Source: Litoditis marina (lineage: Eukaryota > Nematoda > Chromadorea > Rhabditida > Rhabditidae). From it: a stretch of DNA of 64,000 bases. The notes under the pieces were generated by a model. The model did not search any database. It had not been told where the DNA came from and was given only the letters and a program-made list of their open reading frames with translations. The stretch spans positions 1 to 64,000 of the forward strand of contig CAXIWQ010000009.1 of NCBI GenBank assembly GCA_964036275.1, given 5' to 3'. The position numbers and the translations under genes were made by a program. Below are positions 49,824 through 61,308 of the stretch, piece after piece; within the stretch, counting starts at the first letter, position 1; each line of letters starts with the position of its first letter.

Positions 49824-52800
49824 TCACTCATTCTGGCCTAGTAGGACAGAAAAGTGGTTTTGCTCGAGTGTGGATCGGATGTCGATGAGACTTTCCTGTT
49901 CTGGAAAAACAGTTAACGAACTATTCTGCCTTAGTAGGGCAGCAAAATGGTTCGGAGAGAACAACGTTCCGTATCCTACGAGGAAACAGATTTTGTTCAC
50001 TCATTCTGCCCTAGTAGGGCAGAAAAGTGGTTTTGCTCGAGTGTGGATCGGATGTCAATGAGACTTTTCTGTTCTGGAAAAACAGTTAGCTGATCTGAGC
50101 AGAACAAACAATTCTGCCCTAGTAGGGCAGCAAAATGGTTCGGAGAGAACAACGTTCCGTTTCCTATAAAAACAAAGAGTTTGTTCACTCATTCTGCCCT
50201 AGTAGGGCAGAAAAGTGGTTTTGCTCGAGTGTGGATCGGATGTCAATGAGACTTTCCTGTTCTGGAAAAACAGTTAGCTGATCTGAGCAGAACAAACGAT
50301 TCTGCCCTAGTAGGGCAGAAACTGGTGTGAACAGAACCTCGTTCCGTTTCCTATGAAAACAAAGATTTTGTTCACTCATTCTGGCCCAGTAGGGCAGAAA
50401 AGTGGTTTTGCTCGAGTGTGGATCGGATTTCGATTAGATTTTCCTGTTCTGGAAAAACACTTAGCTGATCTGAGCAGAACAAACTGTTCTGCCCTAGTAG
50501 GGCAGCAAAATGGTTTGTAGAGAACAACGTTCCGTATCCTACGAGGAAACCGATTTTGTTCACTCATTCTGGCCTAGTTAGACAGAAAAATGGTTTTGCT
50601 CGAGTGTGGATCGGATGTCGATGATACTTTCCTGTTCTGGAAAAACAGTTAGCTGATCTGAGCAGAACAAACTATTCTGCCCTAGTAGGGCAGAAAAGTG
50701 GTTTTGCTCGAGTGTGGATCGGATGTCGATGAGACTTTCCTGTTCTGAAAAAACAGTTAGCAAACTATTCTGCCCTAGTAGGGCAGCAAAATGGTTCGGA
50801 GAGAACAACGTTCCGTATCCTACGAGGAAACAGATTTTGTTCACTCATTCTGCCCTAGTAGGGCAGAAAAGTGGTTTCGCTCGAGTGTGGATCGGATGTC
50901 AATGAGACTTTCCTGTTCTGGAAAAACAGTTAGCTGATCTGAGCAGAACAAACGATTCTGCCCTAGTAGGGCAGCAAAATGGTTCGGAGAGAACAACGTT
51001 CCTTATCCTACGAGGAAACAGATTTTGTTCACTAATTCTGGCCTAGTAGGACAGAAATGTGGTTTTGCTCGAGTGTGGATCGGATGTCGATAATACTTTC
51101 CTGTTCTGGAAAAGCAGTTAGCTGATCTGAGCAGAACAAACTATTCTGCCCTAGTAGGGCAGAAAAGTGGTTTTGCTTGAGTGTGGATTGGATGTCGATT
51201 AGACTTTCTTGTTCTGGAAAAACAGTTAGCTGATCTGAGCAGAACAAACTATTCTGCCCTAGTAGGGCAGAAAAGTGGTTTTGCTCGAGTGTGGATCGGA
51301 TGTCGATGAGACTTTCCTGTTCTGGAAAAACAGTTAGCAAACTATTCTGCCCTAGTAGGGCAGCAAAATGGTTCGGAGAGAACAACGTTCCGTATCCTAC
51401 GAGGAAACAGACTTTGTTCACTCATTCTGCCCTAGTAGGGCAGAAAAGTGGTTTTGCTCGAGTGTGGATCGGATGTCAATGGGACTTTCCTGTTCTGGAA
51501 AAACAGTTAGCTGATCTGAGCAGAACAAACGATTCTGCCCTAGTAGGGCAGCAAAATGGTTCGGAGAGAACAACGTTCCGTTTCCTATAAAAACAAAGAG
51601 TTTGTTCACTCATTCTGCCCTAGTAGGGCAGAAAAGTGGTTTTGCTCGAGTGTGGATCGGATGTCAATGAGACTTTCCTGTTCTGGAAAAACAGTTAGCT
51701 GATCTGAGCAGAACAAACGATTCTGCCCTAGTAGGGCAGCAAAATGGTTCGGAGAGAACAACGTTCCTTATCCTACGAGGAAACAGATTTTGTTCACTAA
51801 TTCTGGCCTAGTAGGACAGAAAAGTGGTTTTGCTCGAGTGTGGATCGGATGTCGATAATACTTTCCTGTTCTGGAAAAGCAGTTAGCTGATCTGAGCAGA
51901 ACAAACTATTCTGCCCTAGTAGGGCAGAAAAGTGGTTTTGCTTGAGTGTGGATTGGATGTCGATTAGACTTTCTTGTTCTGGAAAAACAGTTAGCTGATC
52001 TGAGCAGAACAAACTATTCTGCCCTAGTAGGGCAGCAAAATGGTTCGGAGAGAACAACGTTCCGTATCCTACGAGGAAACAGATTTTGTTCACTCATTCT
52101 GCCCTAGTAGGGCAGAAAAGTGGGGTGAACAGAACCTCGTTCCGTTTCCTATGAAAACGAAGATTTTGTTCACTCATTCTGGCCCAGTAGGGCAGAAAAG
52201 TGGTTTTGCTCGAGTGTGGATCGGATGTCGATTAGACTTTCCTGTTCTGGAAAAACACTTAGCTGATCTGAGCAGAACAAACGATTCTGCCCTAGTAGGG
52301 CAGCAAAATGGTTCGGAGAGAACAACGTTCCGTTTCTCATAAAAACAAAGAGTTTGTTCACTCATTCTGCCCTAGTAGGGCAGAAAAGTGGTTTTGCTCG
52401 AGTGTGGATCGGATGTCAATGAGACTTTCTTGTTCTGGAAAAACAGTTAGCTGATCTGAGCAGAACAAACTATTCTGCCCTAGTAGGGCAGCAAAATGGT
52501 TCGGAGAGAACAACGTTCCGTATCCTACGAGGAAACAGATTCTGTTCACTCATTCTGCCCTAGTAGGGCAGAAAAGTGGTGTGAACAGAACCTCGTTCCG
52601 TTTCCTATGAAAACGAAGATTTTGTTCACTCATTCTGGCCCAGTAGGGCAGAAAAGTGGTTTTGCTCGAGTGTGGATCGGATGTCGATTAGACTTTCCTG
52701 TTCTGGAAAAACACTTAGCTGATCTGAGCAGAACAAACTATTCTGCCCTAGTAGGGCAGCAAAATGGTTTGGAGAGAACAACGTTCCGTATCCTACGAGG

Positions 52801-53094
52801 AAACCGATTTTGTTCACTCATTCTGGCCTAGTAGGACAGAAAAATGGTTTTGCTCGAGTGTGGATCGGATGTCGATGATACTTTCCTGTTCTGGAAAAAC
52901 AGTTAGCTGATCTGAGCAGAATAAACTATTCTGCCCTAGTTGGGCAGAAAAGTGGTTTTGCTCGAGTGTGGATCGGATGTCGATGAGACTTTCCTGTTCT
53001 GGAAAAACAGTTAGCAAACTATTTTGCCCTAGTAGGGCAGCAAAATGGTTCGGAGAGAACAACGTTCCGTATCCTACGAGGAAACAGATTTTGT

Positions 53095-54968
53095 TCACTC
53101 ATTCTGCCCTAGTAGGGCAGAAAAGTGGTTTTGCTCGAGTGTGGATCGGATGTCAATGAGACTTTTCTGTTCTGGAAAAACAGTTAGCTGATCTGAGCAG
53201 AACAAACAATTCTGCCCTAGTAGGGAAGAAACTGGTGTGAACAGAACCTCGTTCCGTTTCCTATGAAAACAAAGATTTTGTTCACTCATTCTGGCCCAGT
53301 AGGGCAGAAAAGTGGTTTTGCTCGAGTGTGGATCGGATGTCAATGAGACTTTCCTGTTCTGGAAAAACAGTTAGCTGATCTGAGCAGAACAAACGATTCT
53401 GCCCTAGTAGGGCAGCAAAATGGTTCGGAGAGAACAACGTTCCGTATCCTACGAGGAAACAGATTTTGTTCACTCATTCTGGCCTAGTAGGACAGAAAAG
53501 TGGTTTTGCTCGAGTGTGGATCGGATGTCGATGAGACTTTCCTGTTCTGGAAAAACAGTTAACGAACTATTCTGCCTTAGTAGGGCAGCAAAATGGTTCG
53601 GAGAGAACAATGTTCCGTATCCTACGAGGAAACAGATTTTGTTCACTCATTCTGCCCTAGTAGGGCAGAAAAGTGGTTTTGCTCGAGTGTGGATCGGATG
53701 TCAATGAGACTTTTCTGTTCTGGAAAAACAGTTAGCTGATCTGAGCAGAACAAACGATTCTGCCCTAGTAGGGCAGAAAAGTGGTTTTGCTTGAGTGTGG
53801 ATTGGATGTCGATTAGACTTTCTTGTTCTGGAAAAACAGTTAGCTGATCTGAGCAGAACAAACTATTCTGCCCTAGTAGGGCAGAAAAGTGGTTTTGCTC
53901 GAGTGTGGATCGGATGTCGATGAGACTTTCCTGTTCTGGAAAAACAGTTAGCAAACTATTCTGCCCTAGTAGGGCAGCAAAATGGTTCGGAGAGAACAAC
54001 GTTCCGTATCCTACGAGGAAACAGATTTTGTTCACTCATTCTGCCCTAGTAGGGCAGAAATATGGTTTTGCTCGAGTGTGGATCGGATGTCAATGAGACT
54101 TTTCTGTTCTGGAAAAACAGTTAGCTGATCTGAGCAGAACAAACGATTCTGCCCTAGTAGGGCAGAAACTGGTGTGAACAGAACCTCGTTCCGTTTCCTA
54201 TGAAAACAAAGATTTTGTTCACTCATTCTGGCCCAGTAGGGCAGAAAAGTGGTTTTGCTCGAGTGTGGATCGGATGTCAATGAGACTTTCCTGTTCTGGA
54301 AAAACAGTTAGCTGATCTGAGCAGAACAAACGATTCTGCCCTAGTAGGGCAGCAAAATGGTTCGGAGAGAACAACGTTCCGTATCCTCCGAGGAAACAGA
54401 TTTTGTTCACTCATTCTGGCCTAGTAGGACAGAAAAGTGGTTTTGCTCGAGTGTGGATCGGATGTCGATGAGACTTTCCTGTTCTGGAAAAACAGTTAAC
54501 GAACTATTCTGCCTTAGTAGGGCAGCAAAATGGTTCGGAGAGAACAACGTTCCGTATCCTACGAGGAAACAGATTTTGTTCACTCATTCTGCCCTAGTAG
54601 GGCAGAAAAGTGGTTTTGCTCGAGTGTGGATCGGATGTCAATGAGACTTTTCTGTTCTGGAAATACAGTTAGCTGATCTGAGCAGAACAAACGATTCTGC
54701 CCTAGTAGGGCAGAAAAGTGGTTTTGCTTGAGTGTGGATTGGATGTCGATTAGACTTCCTTGTTCTGGAAAAACAGTTAGCTGATCTGAGCAGAACAAAC
54801 TATTCTGCCCTAGTAGGGCAGAAAAGTGGTTTTGCTCGAGTGTGGATCGGATGTCGATGAGACTTTCCTGTTCTGGAAAAACAGTTAGCAAACTATTCTG
54901 CCCTAGTAGGGCAGCAAAATGGTTCGGAGAGAACAACGTTCCGTATCCTACGAGGAAACAGATTTTGT
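53095..54968 (-). repeat. 937-bp higher-order repeat, right arm
   Basis: Units 53,095-54,031 and 54,032-54,968; all module starts recur at 937 bp. It mirrors 9,434-11,306, including the private CCTCCGAGG change at 54,388. The right copy is cleaner, lacking several one-base deletions found on the left. Confidence 0.82.
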
Positions 54969-57900
54969 TCACTCATTCTGCCCTAGTAGGGCAGAAAAGT
55001 GGTTTTGCTCGAGTGTGGATCGGATGTCAATGAGACTTTCCTGTTCTGGAAAAACAGTTAGCAGATCTGAGCAGAACAAACGATTCTGCCCTAGTAGGGC
55101 AGAAAAGTGGTTTTGCTCGAGTGTGGATCGGATGTCCTTGAGACTTTCCTGTTCTGGAAAAACAGTTAGCAAACTATTCTGCCCTAGTAGGGCAGCAAAA
55201 TGGTTCGGAGAGAACAACGTTCCGTATCCTACGAGGAAACAGATTTTGTTCACTCATTCTGCCCTAGTAGGGCAGAAAAGTGGTTTTGCTCGAGTGTGGA
55301 TCGGATGTCAATGAGACTTTCCTGTTCCGGAAAAACAGTTAGCAGATCTGAGCAGAACAAACGATTCTGCCCTAGTAGGGCAGCAAAATGGTTCGGAGAG
55401 AACAACGTTCCGTTTCCTATAAAAACAAAGAGTTTGTTCACTCATTCTGCCCTAGTAGGGCAGAAAAGTGGTTTTGCTCGAGTGTGGATCGGATGTCAAG
55501 GAGACTTTCCTGTTCTGGAAAAACAGTTAGCTGATCTGAGCAGAACAAAAGATTCTGCCCTAGTAGGGCAGCAAAATGGTTCGGAGAGAACAACGTTCCT
55601 TATCCTACGAGGAAACAGATTTTGTTCACTAATTCTGGCCTAGTAGGACAGAAAAGTGGTTTTGCTCGAGTGTGGATCGGATGTCGATAATACTTTCCTG
55701 TTCTGGAAAAGCAGTTAGCTGATCTGAGCAGAACAAACTATTCTGCCCTAGTAGGGCAGAAAAGTGGTTTTGCTTGAGTGTGGATTGGATGTCGATTAGA
55801 CTTTCTTGTTCTGGAAAAACAGTTAGCTGATCTGAGCAGAACAAACTATTCTGCCCTAGTAGGGCAGCAAAATGGTTCGGAGAGAACAACGTTCCGTATC
55901 CTACGAGGAAACAGATTTTGTTCACTCATTCTGCCCTAGTAGGGCAGAAAAGTGGTGTGAACAGAACGTCGTTCCGTTTCCTATGAAAACAAAGATTTTG
56001 TTCACTCATTCTGGCCCAGTAGGGCAGAAAAGTGGTTTTGCTCGAGTGTGGATCGGATGTCGATTAGACTTTCCTGTTCTGGAAAAACACTTAGCTGATC
56101 TGAGCAGAACAAACTATTCTGCCCTAGTAGGGCAGCAAAATGGTTTGGAGAGAACAACGTTCCGTATCCTACGAGGAAACAGATTTTGTTCACTAATTCT
56201 GGCCTAGTAGGACAGAAAAGTGGTTTTGCTCGAGTGTGGGTCGGATGTCGATAATACTTTCCTGTTCTGGAAAAGCAGTTAGCTGATCTGAGCAGAACAA
56301 ACTATTCTGCCCTAGTAGGGCAGCAAAATGGTTCGGAGAGAACAACGTTCCGTATCCTACGAGGAAACAGATTTTGTTCACTCATTCTGCCCTAGTAGGG
56401 CAGAAAAGTGGTGTGAACAGAACCTCGTTCCGTTTCCTATGAAAACAAAGATTTTGTTCACTCATTCTGGCCCAGTAGGGCAGAAAAGTGGTTTTGCTTG
56501 AGTGTGGATCGGATGTCGATTAGACTTTCCTGTTCTGGAAAAACACTTAGCTGATCTGAGCAGAACAAACTATTCTGCCCTAGTAGGGCAGCAAAATGGT
56601 TTGGAGAGAACAACGTTCCGTATCCTACGAGGAAACCGATTTTGTTCACTCATTCTGGCCTAGTAGGACAGAAAAATGGTTTTGCTCGAGTGTGGATCGG
56701 ATGTCGATGATACTTTCCTGTTCTGGAAAAACAGTTAACTGATCTGAGCAGAACAAACTATTCTGCCCTAGTAGGGCAGAAAAGTGGTTTTGCTCGAGTG
56801 TGGATCGGATGTCGATGAGACTTTCCTGTTCTGGAAAAACAGTTAGCAAACTATTCTGCCCTAGTAGGGCAGCAAAATGGTTCGGAGAGAACAACGTTCC
56901 GTATCCTACGAGGAAACAGATTTTGTTCACTCATTCTGCCCTAGTAGGGCAGAAAAGTGGTTTTGCTCGAGTGTGGATCGGATGTCAATGAGACTTTCCT
57001 GTTCTGGAAAAACAGTTAGCTGATCTGAGCAGAACAAACGATTCTGCCCTAGTAGGGCAGAAACTGGTGTGAACAGAACCTCGTTCCGTTTCCTATGAAA
57101 ACAAAGAGTTTGTTCACTCATTCTGCCCTAGTAGGGCAGAAAAGTGGTTTTGCTCGAGTGTGGATCGGATGTCAATGAGACTTTCCTGTTCTGGAAAAAC
57201 AGTTAGCTGATCTGAGCAGAACAAACGATTCTGCCCTAGTAGGGCAGCAAAATGGTTCGGAGAGAACAACGTTCCGTATCCTACGAGGAAACAGATTTTG
57301 TTCACTCATTCTGGCCTAGTAGGACAGAAAAGTGGTTTTGCTCGAGTAGGGATCGGATGTCGATGAGACTTTCCTGTTCTGGAAAAACAGTTAACGAACT
57401 ATTCTGCCTTAGTAGGGCAGCAAAATGGTTCGGAGAGAACAACGTTCCGTATCCTACGAGGAAACAGATTTTGTTCACTCATTCTGCCCTAGTAGGGCAG
57501 AAAAGTGGTTTTGCTCGAGTGTGGATCGGATGTCAATGAGACTTTTCTGTTCTGGAAAAATAGTTAGCTGATCTGAGCAGAACAAACGATTCTGCCCTAG
57601 TAGGGCAGAAACTGGTGTGAACAGAACCTCGTTCCGTTTTCTATGAAAACAAAGAGTTTGTTCACTCATTCTGCCCTAGTAGGGCAGAACAGTGGTTTTA
57701 CTTGAGTGTGGATCGGATGTCAATGAGACTTTCCTGTTCTGGAAAAACAGTTAGCTGATCTGAGCAGAACAAACGATTCTGCCCTAGTAGGGCAGCAGAA
57801 TGGTTTGGAGAGAACAACGTTCCGTATCCTACGAGGAAACAGATTTTGTTCACTCATTCTGCCCTAGTAGGGCAGAAAAGTGGTTTTGCTCGAGTGTGGA

Positions 57901-59620
57901 TCGGATGTCAATGAGACTTTCCTGTTCTGGAAAAACAGTTAGCTGATCTGAGCAGAACAAACGATTCTGCCCTAGTAGGGCAGAAACTGGTGTGAACAGA
58001 ACCTCGTTCCGTTTCCTATGAAAACAAAGAGTTTGTTTACTCATTCTGCCCTAGTAGGGCAGAAAAGTGGTTTTGCTCGAGTGTGGATCGGATGTCAATG
58101 AGACTTTCCTGTTCTGGAAAAACAGTTAGCTGATCTGAGCAGAACAAACGATTCTGCCCTAGTAGGGCAGCAGAATGGTTTGGAGAGAACAACGTTCCGT
58201 ATCCTACGAGGAAACAGATTTTGTTCACTCATTCTGCCCTAGTAGGGCAGAAAAGTGGTTTTGCTCGAGTGTGGATCGGATGTCAATGAGACTTTCCTGT
58301 TCTGGAAAAACAGTTAGCTGATCTGAGCAGAACAAACGATTCTGCCCTAGTAGGGCAGCAAAATGGTTCGGAGAGAACAACGTTCCGTATCCTACGAGGA
58401 AACAGATTTTGTTCACTCATTCTGCCCTAGTAGGGCAGAAAAGTGGTTTTGCTCGAGTGTGGATCGGATGTCAATGAGACTTTCCTGTTCTGGAAAAACA
58501 GTTAGCAGATCTGAGCAGAACAAACGATTCTGCCCTAGTAGGGCAGCAAAATGGTTCGGAGAGAACAACGTTCCGTTTCCTATAAAAACAAAGAGTTTGT
58601 TCACACATTCTGCCCTAGTAGGGCAGAAAAGTGGTTTTGCTCGAGTGTGGATCGGATGTCAATGAGACTTTCCTGTTCTGGAAAAACAGTTAGCTGATCT
58701 GAGCAGAACAAAAGATTCTGCCCTAGTAGGGCAGCAAAATGGTTCGGAGAGAACAACGTTCCTTATCCTACGAGGAAACAGATTTTGTTCACTAATTCTG
58801 GCCTAGTAGGACAGAAAAGTGGTTTTGCTCGAGTGTGGATCGGATGTCGATAATACTTTCCTTTTCTGGAAAAGCAGTTAGCTGATCTGAGCAGAACAAA
58901 CTATTCTGCCCTAGTAGGGCAGAAAAGTGGTTTTGCTTGAGTGTGGATTGGATGTCGATTAGACTTTCTTGTTCTGGAAAAACAGTTAGCTGATCTGAGC
59001 AGAACAAACTATTCTGCCCTAGTAGGGCAGCAAAATGGTTCGGAGAGAACAACGTTCCGTATCCTACGAGGAAACAGATTTTGTTCACTCATTCTGCCCT
59101 AGTAGGGCAGAAAAGTGGTGTGAACAGAACCTCGTTCCGTTTCCTATGAAAACAAAGATTTTGTTCACTCATTCTGGCCCAGTAGGGCAGAAAAGTGGTT
59201 TTGCTCGAGTGTGGATCGGATGTCGATTAGACTTTCCTGTTCTGGAAAAACACTTAGCTGATCTGAGCAGAACAAACTATTCTGCCCTAGTAGGGCAGCA
59301 AAATGGTTTGGAGAGAACAACGTTCCGTATCCTACGAGGAAACAGATTTTGTTCACTAATTCTGGCCTAGTAGGACAGAAAAGTGGTTTTGCTCGAGTGT
59401 GGATCGGATGTCGATAATACTTTCCTGTTCTGGAAAAGCAGTTAGCTGATCTGAGCAGAACAAACTATTCTGCCCTAGTAGGGCAGCAAAATGGTTCGGA
59501 GAGAACAACGTTCCGTATCCTACGAGGAAACAGATTTTGTTCACTCATTCTGCCCTAGTAGGGCAGAAAAGTGGTGTGAACAGAACCTCGTTCCGTTTCC
59601 TATGAAAACAAAGATTTTGT

Positions 59621-61308
59621 TCACTCATTCTGCCCTAGTAGGGCAGAAAAGTGGTTTTGCTCGAGTGTGGATCGGATGTCAATGAGACTTTCCTGTTCTG
59701 GAAAAACAGTTAGCTGATCTGAGCAGAACAAACGATTCTGCCCTAGTAGGGCAGAAACTGGTGTGAACAGAACCTCGTTCCGTTTCCTATGAAAACAAAG
59801 AGTTTGTTCACTCATTCTGCCCTAGTAGGGCAGAAAAGTGGTTTTGCTCGAGTGTGGATCGGATGTCAATGAGACTTTCCTGTTCTGGAAAAACAGTTAG
59901 CTGATCTGAGCAGAACAAACGATTCTGCCCTAGTAGGGCAGCAAAATGGTTCGGAGAGAACAACGTTCCGTATCCTACGAGGAAACAGATTTTGTTCACT
60001 CATTCTGGCCTAGTAGGACAGAAAAGTGGTTTTGCTCGAGTGTGGATCGGATGTCGATGAGACTTTCCTGTTCTGGAAAAACAGTTAACGAACTATTCTG
60101 CCATAGTAGGGCAGCAGAATGGTTTGGAGAGAACAACGTTCCGTATCCTACGAGGAAACAGATTTTGTTCACTCATTCTGGCCTAGTAGGACAGAAAAGT
60201 GGTTTTGCTCGAGTGTGGATCGGATGTCAATGAGACTTTCCTGTTCTGGAAAAACAGTTAGCTGATCTGAGCAGAACAAACGATTCTGCCCTAGTAGGGC
60301 AGAAAAGTGGTTTTGCTCGAGTGTGGATCGGATGTCAATGAGACTTTCCTGTTCTGGAAAAACAGTTAGCTGATCTGAGCAGAACAAACGATTCTGCCCC
60401 AGTAGGGCAGCAAAATGGTTCGGAGAGAACAACGTTCCGTATCCTACGAGGAAACAGATTTTGTTCACTCATTCTGCCCTAGTAGGGCAGAAAAGTGGTT
60501 TTGCTCGAGTGTGGATCGGATGTCAATGAGACTTTCCTGTTCTGGAAAAACAGTTAGCTGATCTGAGCAGAACAAACGATTCTGCCCTAGTAGGGCAGAA
60601 ACTGGTGTGAACAGAACCTTGTTCCGTTTCCTATGAAAACAAAGAGTTTGTTCACTCATTCTGCCCTAGTAGGGCAGAAAAGTGGTTTTGCTCGAGTGTG
60701 GATCGGATGTCAATGAGACTTTCCTGTTCTGGAAAAACAGTTAGCTGATCTGAGCAGAACAAACGATTCTGCCCTAGTAGGGCAGCAAAATGGTTCGGAG
60801 AGAACAACGTTCCGTATCCTACGAGGAAACAGATTTTGTTCACTCATTCTGGCCTAGTAGGACAGAAAAGTGGTTTTGCTCGAGTGTGGATCGGATGTCG
60901 ATGAGACTTTCCTGTTCTGGAAAAACAGTTAACGAACTATTCTGCCTTAGTAGGGCAGCAGAATGGTTTGGAGAGAACAACGTTCCGTATCCTACGAGGA
61001 AACAGATTTTGTTCACTCATTCTGGCCTAGTAGGACAGAAAAGTGGTTTTGCTCGAGTGTGGATCGGATGTCAATGAGACTTTCCTGTTCTGGAAAAACA
61101 GTTAGCTGATCTGAGCAGAACAAACGATTCTGCCCTAGTAGGGCAGAAAAGTGGTTTTGCTCGAGTGTGGATCGGATGTCAATGAGACTTTCCTGTTCTG
61201 GAAAAACAGTTAGCTGATCTGAGCAGAACAAACGATTCTGCCCTAGTAGGGCAGCAAAATGGTTCGGAGAGAACAACGTTCCGTATCCTACGAGGAAACA
61301 GATTTTGT
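59621..61308 (-). repeat. 844-bp higher-order repeat, right arm
   Basis: Units 59,621-60,464 and 60,465-61,308 with identical module order (starts 59,808 and 60,652; 59,946 and 60,790; 60,169 and 61,013). They share GGGCAGCAGAATGG next to a shortened x module with GTTAACGAAC. I found no matching tandem pair at the mirrored left positions. Confidence 0.78.
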